In this document: piece after piece, positions 14,902 to 23,242 of the stretch
Layout of the letters: every line of letters starts with the position of its first letter
How positions within the stretch are numbered: position 1 is the stretch's first letter
Assembly (NCBI RefSeq): GCF_004348735.1
Contig: NZ_SMKT01000053.1
Location: 1 to 50,086 of the forward strand
From: Actinomadura sp. KC06
Lineage (GTDB): Bacteria > Actinomycetota > Actinomycetes > Streptosporangiales > Streptosporangiaceae
Reading direction: 5' to 3'
DNA length: 50,086 nt
The notes under the pieces: model-generated
What the model was told of the DNA's origin: nothing
The model's database searches: none
The model's input: only the letters and a program-made list of their open reading frames with translations
Program-made: the position numbers and the translations under genes

Positions 14902-15684
14902 TTAGGCGAAGTGGGCTTTGGCTGAGGAGATTACTGTTCTGCCTTCTACGGCTGCCTCGAAGTGGGTGGTATTCCAGGTGGTCATCTGGAGGACGTCGCC
15001 TGGGAAGACCGGGGCGGCGAAGCGGCCTTCCAGTTCGGTCAGGTCGGCCGGGTGTGCGCCTAGGGATCTGGCCAGGGGAAGGGTCGTGGCGGCCAATGTG
15101 CAAAGGCCGTGCATGATGGGGCGGGGCATTCCGGCCGCCTTTGCCGCGTCCGGGTCTATGTGCAGGTGGTGGCGGTCGCCTAGGAGTCGGTAGAGCGCGG
15201 CCTGATTCGGGTCGGTCGTGACGGTGAGCGGCGTCGCGTCGGGCTCTGTTTCCGGACGGCGGCGCGCCGATGGGCCTCGTTCGCCGCCGAATCCGCCGCA
15301 GCCCGGGGCGAACAGCGACCAGGTCGCCTCGAAGTATCGGCTTTCTACGGTGACGTCGAAAACCGCGGCGGAACCCTTGTCCCAGACCTCGGAGACGTAG
15401 GCGGTCATTTCCACGGATCCCGAACGTGGCAGCGGCTCCAGAACGCGGAGGCGCTGCGAGCCGTGGACGGCGGTCCGCGCGTCGAACGCGCCTGCCGAAC
15501 CCAGCGCGTCCGGGGCCCATTGGGCGAGGGTCAGCGCGAAGGTCGGCAGGACGCGGAGGCGATCCTCGAAGACCAGGTCGAGGTCGGACGCGTCCGCCCC
15601 GATCGCGAGCGCGTAGAGGATGGGCCGCGTCTCGTCGCATGACACGGTTCTGCTGCCGAGTGCGCGGCCGCGCCATTCGTTCAT
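14902..15684 (-). CDS. MaoC-like double hot-dog dehydratase/hydratase
   Basis: This encodes 260 aa with two hot-dog halves. The N-terminal half (about 1-125) carries no catalytic motif. The C-terminal half has the hydratase-2 signature LYRLLGDRHHLHIDPDAAKA AG, with likely catalytic Asp170 and His175, followed by RPIMHGLCTLA. The family normally has D-x-N-P-L-H; here the N-P pair is H-H, an uncommon variation that keeps the Asp and His. This is the layout of (R)-specific enoyl-CoA hydratases of peroxisomal MFE-2 type, which add water to a 2-enoyl-CoA. Element TCCCGCTCACCGA lies 45 bp ahead of the ATG at the same distance as in the FadD3-like gene, suggesting shared control. It probably serves the same acyl-CoA pathway. 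Confidence 0.88.
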   Translation of the reverse strand: MNEWRGRALGSRTVSCDETRPILYALAIGADASDLDLVFEDRLRVLPTFALTLAQWAPDALGSAGAFDARTAVHGSQRLRVLEPLPRSGSVEMTAYVSEVWDKGSAAVFDVTVESRYFEATWSLFAPGCGGFGGERGPSARRRPETEPDATPLTVTTDPNQAALYRLLGDRHHLHIDPDAAKAAGMPRPIMHGLCTLAATTLPLARSLGAHPADLTELEGRFAAPVFPGDVLQMTTWNTTHFEAAVEGRTVISSAKAHFA

Positions 15685-15728
15685 AGCCGTCCATCATGGG
15701 CGCGGCACGATCGTCGGGGGCACGTCCG

Positions 15729-15741
15729 TCCCGCTCACCGA
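15729..15741 (-). promoter_or_regulatory. Shared 13-bp element, copy B (MaoC promoter)
   Basis: TCCCGCTCACCGA, 12 of 13 identical to copy A, lies 45 bp before the hydratase start. The intervening CCATCATGGGCGCGGC (15691-15706) matches the same block in the FadD3-like promoter, so the whole promoter module is duplicated or conserved. Confidence 0.6.
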
Positions 15742-15834
15742 TACCTCGTCGCGGGTGCCGAGCGGCGGCCCGGGACGGCTGACGCCCGTGCCCCGGCCCG
15801 CCGTCCGGAGGTCGGATGGCGGGCCGGGTGATGG

Positions 15835-16467
15835 TCAGCAGGTGCCGAGCATCGAGTTCAGGGCGCCCTTCTCGGCGCTGTCGACGGTGAGGCCGTAGTA
15901 CCACTTCACCTGGATCCAGGCGCGGGCGTAGGTGCAGCGGAAGGCGGCGCGCGGCGGCTGCCACTGGGCCGGGTCCTGGTCGCCCTTGGACTGGTTGACG
16001 TTGTCGGTGACGGCCCACAGCTCCGGGCCGCCGAGGTCGTTGGCGTAGGTCTGGCGGCGGGACGTCGTCCAGGCCCAGGCGCCGGAGGCCCACGCCTCGG
16101 CGAGCGGCACCATGTGGTCGATGTCCAGGTCGGAGGCGAGGGTCCAGGTGGCGCCGTCGTAGGGCGAGTACCAGGAGCCGGACGTCGGGTAGCACGCGGA
16201 GTCGGTGACGACGTTGGTCCCGTCCCGCTTCAGGACGGTCTCCCGGGTGTTGCACGCTCCGGAGATGGTGATCCAGTGCGGGAACAGATCACGGTCGTAG
16301 GTGTCGCCATGGGACTCGGCGGCGACGGTGAGCTCGGCCAGCCGGGCCGCGGCCGTGGCGGCGGACGGGATGTTCGGCGGTGTCGCGGACGCCGGCGTCC
16401 CGAGGACGCCGATCAGCGCCGCGCCGAGCACGGCGGGCAGCAGGAACAGGGACAGTCGTCGTCGCAT
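15835..16467 (-). CDS. Secreted HNH-family nuclease
   Basis: This 210-aa protein has a Sec signal peptide (MRRRLSLFLLPAVLGAALIG, cleavage after TPASA near 28). The mature part belongs to the HNH / DUF1524-like secreted nuclease family of actinomycetes. DLDIDHMVPLAEAW holds the first catalytic elements (Asp117, His118). The block DNVNQSKGDQDPAQW (155-169) supplies the Asn and the typical SKGDxDPxxW signature. Four Cys (72, 92, 178, 210) suggest disulphides, fitting an extracellular enzyme. It probably degrades DNA outside the cell. The ATG at 16467 was chosen because AGGAGG lies about 9 nt upstream; a longer frame to 16548 lacks support. It is transcribed alone downstream of the steroid operon. 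Confidence 0.9.
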   Translation of the reverse strand: MRRRLSLFLLPAVLGAALIGVLGTPASATPPNIPSAATAAARLAELTVAAESHGDTYDRDLFPHWITISGACNTRETVLKRDGTNVVTDSACYPTSGSWYSPYDGATWTLASDLDIDHMVPLAEAWASGAWAWTTSRRQTYANDLGGPELWAVTDNVNQSKGDQDPAQWQPPRAAFRCTYARAWIQVKWYYGLTVDSAEKGALNSMLGTC

Positions 16468-16759
16468 GGGGGTCGCCCTCCTGCGGCCGTTCCCGGCCGG
16501 GCCGGTGGCTCCTGAGGGGCGGGAACGGCGGCACAGCGACCGTGGCATTTCACGGTAAGTGCCTTAAATGTCACGCTTTGCCCAAGGCGCAAGAGCGGTT
16601 GGGCGGATGGTGCCGTAGGCGCCCCGGCCGCACGCGGCATGACCTGCGAAGATGCCGCCGGCAGGCGGCGGTACGCGGGCGCGACGAGCCGATGAAACCC
16701 TTGCTAACGCGCCCTGTACGGACCGGTTTGGGCACAGAAGGTCCAGTCGTGGCGTCCGT

Positions 16760-17935
16760 TCAGGTGTCGGCGCCCAGGACCAGGCCGCTCGTCGGGACGC
16801 CCGTCCCCGCGGTGACGAGCACGTTGTGCACGTCCCCCGGCTGGTTCACCGAAGTGCCACGGACGAGCCGGACGCCCTCCGCGATTCCGTTCATGCCGTG
16901 GATGTACGCCTCGCCGAGCTGCCCGCCGTGCGTGTTGAAGGGGAGCCGTCCGTCCAGTTCCAGGTTGCCGTCCGCGACGAAGTCCTTGCCCTCGCCTTTC
17001 GCACAGAAGCCCAATTCCTCCAGCTGCGGCAGGACGAGAGGCGTGAAGTGGTCATAGAGAATGGCGGCCTGGACGTCGGCGGGCGTCAGGCGTGACTGCG
17101 CGTAGAGTTGCCGTCCGACCAGGCCCATTTCCGGGATTCCGGTGATTTCGGAGCGGTAGTAGCTGGTCATCATCTGCTGCTCGTTGCCGGACCCCTGCGC
17201 GGCGCCCCAGATGAGAGCGGGACGGTGCGGCAGATCGCGGGCGCGTTCGGCCGACACGACGACGAGGGCCTGGCCGCCGTCGCTTTCCTGGCAGCAGTCG
17301 AGCAGCCGGAGCGGTTCGGCGATCCAGCGGGACGCCTGGTGGTCTTCGAGGGTGATGGGACGGCCGTAGAACCAGGCGGCCGGGTTCCGCGCGGCGTGCC
17401 TGCGGTCGACGACGGCGATCCGGCCGAAGTCCTCGCTGGTCGCGCCGTACTCGTGCATGTAGCGGCGGGCGAACATGGCGACCCACTGCGCGGGCGTCGC
17501 GAGCCCGAACGGCGTCATCCACGAGTAGGCGGCGCGGTCGGCGCTGACGTCCATCGGACGGTCGGCCTGCCCGAGGCCGTAGCGGGTGCCGGAGCGTTCG
17601 TTGAAGGCGCGGTAGCAGACGACGACGTCGGCGACTCCGGTGGCGACGGCCATCGCGGCCTGCTGCACGGTCGCGCAGGCCGCGCCGCCGCCGTGCCCGA
17701 TGCGGGAGAAGAACGTCAGCTCGCCGATGCCGAGATTGCGGGCGATGTGGATCTCGGAGCTGGTGTCGGCGGTGAACGTCACCATGCCGTCCACGTCGGA
17801 CGGTTCGAGCCCGGCGTCGGTGACGGCGGCGAGCACGGCCTCGCAGGCGAGCCGCAGTTCACTGCGTCCGGACTCCTTGGAGAACTCGGTGGCGCCGATC
17901 CCGGCGATCGCGGCGGCGCCCGGCAGCACGCTCAT
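16760..17935 (-). CDS. ltp2: Ltp2-type steroid side-chain aldolase (thiolase superfamily)
   Basis: This encodes 391 aa of thiolase-fold protein of the lipid-transfer/SCP2-thiolase branch (AIAGIGATEFSKESGRSELR, GHGGGAACATVQQAAMAVATG, NTHGGQLGEAYIHGMNG). In actinobacteria Ltp2 splits 17-hydroxy-3-oxo-pregnene-20-carboxyl-CoA by retro-aldol cleavage into androstenedione and propionyl-CoA, in complex with the DUF35 domain of ChsH2. Tyrosines fall at 294 (ILYDHFTP) and 344 (EAYIHG), the two positions I recall as catalytic in the structurally studied Thermomonospora curvata enzyme. The thiolase Cys machinery is not needed in this branch. It is the last gene of the operon and overlaps chsH1 by 4 nt (ATGA). 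The chsH2 gene is three genes upstream. The identity is strongly supported by sequence and neighbours. Confidence 0.94.
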   Translation of the reverse strand: MSVLPGAAAIAGIGATEFSKESGRSELRLACEAVLAAVTDAGLEPSDVDGMVTFTADTSSEIHIARNLGIGELTFFSRIGHGGGAACATVQQAAMAVATGVADVVVCYRAFNERSGTRYGLGQADRPMDVSADRAAYSWMTPFGLATPAQWVAMFARRYMHEYGATSEDFGRIAVVDRRHAARNPAAWFYGRPITLEDHQASRWIAEPLRLLDCCQESDGGQALVVVSAERARDLPHRPALIWGAAQGSGNEQQMMTSYYRSEITGIPEMGLVGRQLYAQSRLTPADVQAAILYDHFTPLVLPQLEELGFCAKGEGKDFVADGNLELDGRLPFNTHGGQLGEAYIHGMNGIAEGVRLVRGTSVNQPGDVHNVLVTAGTGVPTSGLVLGADT

Positions 17936-18351
17936 GCGCCGCTCCCCTTCAACTGGACGACGACGGTGCCGGTCACGTGCGGGCCGATCGCGTTGGCGCC
18001 GCGCACCGCGATCTCGACCCGGCGGTCCTCGGGATGCTTGGCGGTGATCGTGCCGGTGAGGACCATCGTGTCGCCGGGGTAGTTCGGCGCGCCGAGGCGG
18101 ATCCTGATGGCCTTCACTACGGCGGCGGGGCCCGCCCAGGTGGTGACGTACCGGTCGACCAGGCCGTTCGTCGTCAGGATGTTCATGAAGACGTCCTTGG
18201 AGCCGCGCTCGACCGCGAGGGACGGATCGTGGTGGACGTCCTGGTAGTCGCGGCTCGCCAGCGCGGTCGCGACGATCATCGTCCGGGTCAGCGGGATGCT
18301 CAGCTCGGGCAGTTCCTCGCCGACCGCCACGTCCTCGAACCGGCGGTTCAC
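17932..18351 (-). CDS. chsH1: ChsH1-type MaoC hydratase subunit
   Basis: This 139-aa single hot-dog protein (VNRRFEDVAVGEELPEL, RDYQDVHHDPSLA, LGAPNYPGDTMVLTG) corresponds to the catalytic subunit of the ChsH1-ChsH2 hydratase, which adds water at C17 of 3-oxo-pregnadiene-20-carboxyl-CoA. Asp35 and His40 in RDYQDVHHD keep the Asp-x4-His spacing of the active site. It starts with GTG overlapping the chsE1 stop (GTGA), and its own stop overlaps the ltp2 ATG. Its longer open frame upstream of 18351 is only antisense to nothing useful and overlaps chsE1, so the coupled GTG was chosen. It acts with the MaoC half of ChsH2 encoded two genes upstream. Confidence 0.93.
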   Translation of the reverse strand: MNRRFEDVAVGEELPELSIPLTRTMIVATALASRDYQDVHHDPSLAVERGSKDVFMNILTTNGLVDRYVTTWAGPAAVVKAIRIRLGAPNYPGDTMVLTGTITAKHPEDRRVEIAVRGANAIGPHVTGTVVVQLKGSGA

Positions 18352-19427
18352 AGGGCGGCTCCCAGCAGGTCGAGGTCGTGCGACGCGCCGCCGAGCGTGC
18401 CGGAGATCTGCTTGCCCCACAGGAAGTGGCGGTGGACCGGGTAGTCGACGTCCACGCCGATGCCGCCGTGCAGGTGCTGGACGCGGTGGACGACGTTGAG
18501 CCCGCCCTCGCCCGACCACCATTTGGCGACCAGAACCGCGGAGTCGGCGTCTTCGCCTGCGGCGATCAGGGAGATGGCGTGCCAGAGGCAGACGCGGAGC
18601 GCGTCGATCTCGATGTAGCAGTCGGCGAGCTGGTGCTGCACCGCCTGGAAGGTGGCGAGCGGACGGCCGAACTGCTCGCGTCCGGCCAGGTAGTCGGCGG
18701 CCAGGCGGAGCGCGCCCTCCGCCACGCCGACCTGGACGGCGGCTAGCGCGACGCGGGCAAGGCGCAGCGCGGTGGCGAGGGCACCGCTGCCGAGGGGCTG
18801 TGCTGGGGACGCGTCCAGGGTGAGGTGCGCGGCGCTGTCGTGCGTCGTGGTCTGGGCTTGTTCCCAGGAGACACCGGACGCGGAGGCGTCGAGCAGGTAG
18901 AGGCCGGGGCCGTCATCCGCGCTGGCTGCTACAAGGACGCGGTTCGCGCCGAGCGGGGTGGGGACGACCGCCTTGGTGCCGGTCAAGAGCCAGCCGTCGC
19001 CGTGGCGGACGGCAGTGCAGCGGGGTTCTGCGGGGTCTGCGGGCGCGAACTCCTCCAAGGCGATGGTCAGCCGTTCGGTTCCGTCCGCGAGAGCGGGCAG
19101 GAGTTCCTGCTGCTCAGGTGTGCCGTGCTCGGCGACGGTGAGCGCGGCGACGAGTGCCGTCCAGATCGGGGCGGGCGCGACGGTGCGGCCCTGCTCCTCC
19201 AGCAGGACGGCGAGCCCGCCGACGCCCAGACCCGCGCCGCCCGCGTCCTCGGGCAGTGCGATGCCGAGCAGGCCCGCGTCCGCGAGAGCCGCCCACAGGC
19301 GTGCGTCGAGGAGACCGGTGCCGGACTGCTCCGCCGCCTTGATCCGATCCTGATCGGCGTGGCCGTTGAAGATCTGCCGGGCCAGGCCCTGGACGGCCTC
19401 CAGCTCTTCGCCAAGGGTGAAGTCCAT
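18348..19427 (-). CDS. chsE1: ChsE1 (FadE28)-type acyl-CoA dehydrogenase subunit
   Basis: This encodes 359 aa of acyl-CoA dehydrogenase fold: N-terminal helices (MDFTLGEELEAVQGLARQIF), a shortened middle domain, and C-terminal helices with GREQFGRPLATFQAVQHQLAD and VQHLHGGIGVDVDYPVHR. The end, GGASHDLDLLGAAL, matches the characteristic tail of mycobacterial FadE28. With ChsE2 it forms the alpha2beta2 enzyme that dehydrogenates 3-oxo-4-pregnene-20-carboxyl-CoA. In the mycobacterial igr operon chsE1 and chsE2 are adjacent; here chsE1 lies between chsH2 and chsH1. Its ATG shares one base with the chsH2 stop (TGATG), and its stop overlaps chsH1. Confidence 0.92.
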   Translation of the reverse strand: MDFTLGEELEAVQGLARQIFNGHADQDRIKAAEQSGTGLLDARLWAALADAGLLGIALPEDAGGAGLGVGGLAVLLEEQGRTVAPAPIWTALVAALTVAEHGTPEQQELLPALADGTERLTIALEEFAPADPAEPRCTAVRHGDGWLLTGTKAVVPTPLGANRVLVAASADDGPGLYLLDASASGVSWEQAQTTTHDSAAHLTLDASPAQPLGSGALATALRLARVALAAVQVGVAEGALRLAADYLAGREQFGRPLATFQAVQHQLADCYIEIDALRVCLWHAISLIAAGEDADSAVLVAKWWSGEGGLNVVHRVQHLHGGIGVDVDYPVHRHFLWGKQISGTLGGASHDLDLLGAAL

Positions 19428-20395
19428 CAGCGCTCCTTAGCGTCGGCCGGGCGGAACACCGGCAGGGACAGGTCGGGGTCCGGGTCGATCCAGTCGAGGA
19501 CGACCGGCATGCCTATCTCCACGTCCGCTGGGGCGACGTCCGCCATATTGGCGATGAGGCGGGTTCCCTCGGCGAGCTCGATCACGGCGACGACCAGGGG
19601 ATAGTCGAAGGCCGGATGGCGCGGGTGATGATTGACGACGTAGGTGTAGACGTGGCCGTTGCCCGTCGACTCGATGGTGTCCCAGCCGAACGAGCCGCAC
19701 TGCGGGCAGGCCGGGCCGGGCGGGTGCCGCAGCGATTTGCAGTCGGCGCAGCGCTGGATGACCAGGCGGTGCTCGCGGGCGGCCTCGAACCAGAAGGCGT
19801 TGTCCGGGTTGATCGCGGGGCGCGGACGCGATGCCTTCGGCTCCGGCTCAGCTGGAGCCGCAGCCTCGGCTGGAGCCTCGGCCGGACGGAAGCGGAGGGT
19901 GCGCCAGCGTTGGGTGGCCACGACTTCGCCCGTCGCGTCGCGGTACGTCTTGATGGTGCTGATGAAGCGTCCCGCGCCCAGTGCCGTCTGCTTCTCCGGT
20001 GAGACCGACTCGACGGTCTCCTCGACGCTGACGTGGTCGCCGGGGGTCAGCTCGCGGTGGAATTCGAACTCCGAGTCGGTGGCGACGACCGACGTGTAGC
20101 CGCCCTCGGCGAGCAGCGCGTTCAGCTCGTCCGCGGCAGAGGGCTCGGAGTCCGGACGGACGGACGCGGCGTATCCGCGCATCGTCCACGCCTGCATCAT
20201 CGACGCGGGCGCCACGATGCCGTCACGTCCGCTGGCGCGTGCGGCGTCGTCGTCCAGGTAGACGGGGTTGTCGTCGCCCATTGCCTCGACCCAGTGACGG
20301 ATCATGGGGACGTTCACCGGGTCCTGCCCCTGGCGGCGGGCGACCACCTCGCGTCCGGCCCATGCCTGGAGCCTGTCCTCATAAGCGTCGGTCAT
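19427..20395 (-). CDS. chsH2: ChsH2-type hydratase/aldolase partner (MaoC + DUF35)
   Basis: This two-domain protein has 322 aa. Residues 1-170 form a MaoC hot-dog domain (VPMIRHWVEAMGDDNPVYLD, GIVAPASMMQAWTMRG). A Pro/Ala/Glu-rich linker spans about 171-192. Residues 195-322 form a DUF35 domain with a zinc ribbon (Cys216, 219, 230, 233 in CADCK and CPQCG) and an OB fold (GNGHVYTYVVNHH). In the known system the MaoC half pairs with ChsH1 for hydration. The DUF35 half binds Ltp2 and is needed for the retro-aldol step, so this gene bridges the last two reactions. It overlaps chsE2 by 4 nt (ATGA) and chsE1 by 1 nt. Confidence 0.94.
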   Translation of the reverse strand: MTDAYEDRLQAWAGREVVARRQGQDPVNVPMIRHWVEAMGDDNPVYLDDDAARASGRDGIVAPASMMQAWTMRGYAASVRPDSEPSAADELNALLAEGGYTSVVATDSEFEFHRELTPGDHVSVEETVESVSPEKQTALGAGRFISTIKTYRDATGEVVATQRWRTLRFRPAEAPAEAAAPAEPEPKASRPRPAINPDNAFWFEAAREHRLVIQRCADCKSLRHPPGPACPQCGSFGWDTIESTGNGHVYTYVVNHHPRHPAFDYPLVVAVIELAEGTRLIANMADVAPADVEIGMPVVLDWIDPDPDLSLPVFRPADAKER

Positions 20396-21555
20396 GAGCG
20401 CCTCGACCGGGGGAGTCCGAGGCCCTGGACGGCGACCATGTCGCGGAGCACCTCGTTGACGCCGCCGCCGAATGTGTTCACGATGCCCTGCCGCGAGAGC
20501 TGCTCGATCTGCCCGTAGAGCACGGCTCCCGGCGATTCGGGACGGATCCGTCCGGCCGCGCCGAGGATCCCGGTGAGGGTGCGCTGGACGTCGATGTGCG
20601 TCTCCGTCCCGTAGGACTTGGCGGCGCCCGCCTGGGCACCGGTCAGCGTGCCCGCCTCCACGGCCATGGTCATCTTCCAGTTCATCAGCCGCATCGCCTC
20701 CAGCCTGGCGTGCGTGCGGGCGAGATCGGCCCGGACCCACGGCAGGTCGATCGCGCCGTTGTCGCGGGCCCAGTCGCGGACGTCCTCCCACAGGCGGATC
20801 ATCCGCCCGCCGAGCGCGGCGAGCCCGACCCGCTCGTGGTTGAGCTGGGTGGTGATGAGCGTCCAGCCGCCGTCGACGTCCCCGACGACCGAGGACGCGG
20901 GCACCCGGACGCCGTTGTAGTAGGTCGCCGTGACGATCATTCCGCCGACGGTCTGGATCGGGCTCCAGGAGAACCCGTCGGCGTCGGTCGGCACGATCAG
21001 GATGGAGATGCCCTTGTGCTTCGGCGCGTCCGGGTTCGTGCGGACGGCGAGCCAGATGTGGTCGGCGGTGTTGGCGCCGCTGGTGAACACCTTGCTGCCG
21101 TCCACGACGAACCGGTCGCCGTCGAGGACGGCCTTCGTGCGCAGCGACGCGAGGTCGGTACCGGCGTCGGGCTCGGTGTATCCGATCGCGAACACGATGT
21201 CGCCGGACAGGACGCCCGGCAGGAACCGGCGCTTCTGCTCGTCCGTCCCGTACCGCATGAGCGTCGGGCCGACCGTGTTGACGGTGACGAACGGGAACGG
21301 CAGCCCGGCCCGCTGCACCTCGTCGAAGAACACGTACTGCTCGGCGATCGACCTGCCCTGCCCGCCGTACTCCTCCGGCCAGCCGTAACCGAGCCAGCCG
21401 TCGTTGCCGAGCATCTTGACGATCTCGCGGAACCGCTCACCGCCGACGCCCTGCTCACCGGCGCGGCGCCGCACGTCCGGGGGCAGCAGGCCCGCGAAGT
21501 ACGCCCTCAGTTCCGTGCGCAGCGCGCGGTGCGCCGCGGACTCACGCAGATCCAT
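20392..21555 (-). CDS. chsE2: ChsE2 (FadE29)-type acyl-CoA dehydrogenase subunit
   Basis: This 387-aa protein has the length of mycobacterial FadE29 and the same hallmark segments: GWPEEYGGQGRSIAEQYVF, FAIGYTEPDAGTDLASLR, HKGISILIVPT, ATYYNGVRVP, LITTQLNHERV and a closing NTFGGGVNEVLRDMVA. The YTEPDAGTDLASLR block is the FAD/substrate-binding middle domain. It pairs with ChsE1 to dehydrogenate the C22 steroid CoA thioester in the last side-chain cycle. The gene follows the FadD17-like ligase by 9 nt and overlaps chsH2 by 4 nt. No promoter is visible between these genes, so one transcript from upstream of 24421 is likely. Confidence 0.94.
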   Translation of the reverse strand: MDLRESAAHRALRTELRAYFAGLLPPDVRRRAGEQGVGGERFREIVKMLGNDGWLGYGWPEEYGGQGRSIAEQYVFFDEVQRAGLPFPFVTVNTVGPTLMRYGTDEQKRRFLPGVLSGDIVFAIGYTEPDAGTDLASLRTKAVLDGDRFVVDGSKVFTSGANTADHIWLAVRTNPDAPKHKGISILIVPTDADGFSWSPIQTVGGMIVTATYYNGVRVPASSVVGDVDGGWTLITTQLNHERVGLAALGGRMIRLWEDVRDWARDNGAIDLPWVRADLARTHARLEAMRLMNWKMTMAVEAGTLTGAQAGAAKSYGTETHIDVQRTLTGILGAAGRIRPESPGAVLYGQIEQLSRQGIVNTFGGGVNEVLRDMVAVQGLGLPRSRRS

Positions 21556-21564
21556 ACCAACCCC

Positions 21565-23226
21565 TCACGGAAGGAAGCGCTCGCGGCCGGCGGCGGCGAA
21601 CTCCTCGCGGAGCGCCGCCTTGTCGGCCTCGGTCATCAGGGCGTATCCGGGGGCGCCCCGCCCGGCCCACCGGTAGACGGGGTCGGCGGTGCGCCACCCT
21701 TCGAGCTGCATCTCCTTCTTCTTGAGCTTGCCGGAGCCGGTCGTCGGCAGCGCGTGCGAGACGCGCACGAACCGCGGCGCGCCCTTGGTGCCGAGATCGT
21801 CCTGGACGGCGAGGAACCCGGGAAGGTCGAGATCCTCGAACTCCACGCCCTCGGGGATCTCGATCGCCGCCATCACCTGGTCGCCCGAACGCGGGTCGGG
21901 GACGCCGAACGCGACCGCGTCCACGATCTTCGGATGGCGGCGGACGATGTTCTGCGTGAGCAGCGCGGAGATGTTCTCGGAGTCGACGCGGATCCAGTCG
22001 CCGGACCGTCCGCCGAAGTACAGGAACCCGTCGCCGTCGACGTAGCCGAGGTCTCCCGTCCAGTACCAGCCGTGCCTTACGCGCTCGGCGTCGGCCTCGG
22101 GGTTCTTGTAGTAGCCCTCGAATCTTCCGGCGCCGTCCACGTCGACGATCTCGCCGATGGCGGCCTCGGCGTTGGTGACGCGTCCGTGCTCGTCCAGGAC
22201 GGCGGGCGCGCACGTCTCGCGCGTCTCCGGGTTCACGATCCGGACGCCGTCGCGGGCGGGCTTGCCGAACGCGGTCGCCGGGGTGCCCGGCACCCGCTTG
22301 ATCATCCCGGCGCTCTCGCTGGACCCGTAGCCTTCGAGGAGCGTCGCGCCGAAGCGGCGGAGGAACTCGCGCTTGTCCTCGGGGGACGCCTCAGTGCCGA
22401 ACCCGTGCGTGAGGGTGTTGTCGCCGTCGTCCGGCTGTTCCGGGGTGCCGAGGACGTAGCCGATGGCCTTGCCGACGTAGGTGAAGAACGTCGCGCCGTA
22501 GAACCGGATGTCCGGCATGAACCCGGACGCAGAGAACTTCTTCCCCAGGACGACGGTCGCGCCCACGGCCAGCGACGGGGCCCACAGCGCCATCAGCGCG
22601 TTGCCGTGGAACAGGGGCATCGAGCAGTAGCTGATGTCGTCCCGCTTGATGTCGTACTTGGCGCTGTTGTTGCGGCCCAGCTCGGCGAGCCTGCCCTGCG
22701 AGCAGCGCGCCGCCTTGGACGCACCGGTCGTCCCGGACGTGAACAGCAGCAGCATCTGCGTCTTCGGCGTGATCGACGGGTCGGCCCGGGGCTCGGAGGC
22801 GTGCGCCTCGACCATCGCCGCGTAGCCGTCATCGTCAACGAGCAGGAAGCGGTCGCGCGGGACGCCGATGTCGAGACCGTCGAGGAGTTCCAGCCCCTCC
22901 CGGTCGGTGACGACGAGCTGAAGGTCGGTGTGGCGGACCTCCTGCTCCAGGTAGGAGCCGGTCCGGGTGGAGTTGATCCCGACGATCGTCGCGCCGCTCA
23001 GCGCCGCCGCGCCGAGCCAGAGCACGTACTCGGGGACGTTCTCCAGCAGCACACCGATATGGAACGGTCCTTCTTGGCGAAGCCCGCGCGCCAGCGACGC
23101 CCGGGCTGCGCTCTCCCTGACGACCTCGTCCCACGTCCACGTCCGCTCGCGGCTGCGCAGGCCGGGACGGTCGTCACCCAGCCTGGCCAGCAGCATCCCG
23201 GCGATCGTCTCGTCTCGCACTCGCAC
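21565..23226 (-). CDS. fadD17: FadD17-like steroid/very-long-chain acyl-CoA ligase
   Basis: This encodes 553 aa in the FATP-like branch of adenylate-forming enzymes. The P-loop is LLLFTSGTTGASKAARCS. DDISYCSMPLFHGNALMALW, GKKFSASGFMPDIRFYGAT, YVGKAIGYVLGTPEQPDD, GRFEGYYKNPEADAERV and GRSGDWIRVDSENIS all follow mycobacterial FadD17, which acts on steroid side-chain carboxylates. It would charge a shortened cholesterol side chain with CoA before the ChsE step. Two tandem GTG codons (23226 and 23220) follow GGGAGGGG; the first was used. It sits between the flavin oxidoreductase (16 bp away) and chsE2 (9 bp). Its C-terminal catalytic Lys segment is TTGSGKLKKKEM. Confidence 0.9.
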   Translation of the reverse strand: MRVRDETIAGMLLARLGDDRPGLRSRERTWTWDEVVRESAARASLARGLRQEGPFHIGVLLENVPEYVLWLGAAALSGATIVGINSTRTGSYLEQEVRHTDLQLVVTDREGLELLDGLDIGVPRDRFLLVDDDGYAAMVEAHASEPRADPSITPKTQMLLLFTSGTTGASKAARCSQGRLAELGRNNSAKYDIKRDDISYCSMPLFHGNALMALWAPSLAVGATVVLGKKFSASGFMPDIRFYGATFFTYVGKAIGYVLGTPEQPDDGDNTLTHGFGTEASPEDKREFLRRFGATLLEGYGSSESAGMIKRVPGTPATAFGKPARDGVRIVNPETRETCAPAVLDEHGRVTNAEAAIGEIVDVDGAGRFEGYYKNPEADAERVRHGWYWTGDLGYVDGDGFLYFGGRSGDWIRVDSENISALLTQNIVRRHPKIVDAVAFGVPDPRSGDQVMAAIEIPEGVEFEDLDLPGFLAVQDDLGTKGAPRFVRVSHALPTTGSGKLKKKEMQLEGWRTADPVYRWAGRGAPGYALMTEADKAALREEFAAAGRERFLP

Positions 23227-23242
23227 ACCCCTCCCGGCGGGC

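Noticed and set aside
16760..17935. Thiolase-fold protein lacking obvious thiolase catalysis, suspected to be a dead enzyme
   Set aside because: This is the normal state of the Ltp2 aldolase branch, which uses tyrosines; neighbours chsH1 and chsH2 confirm it.
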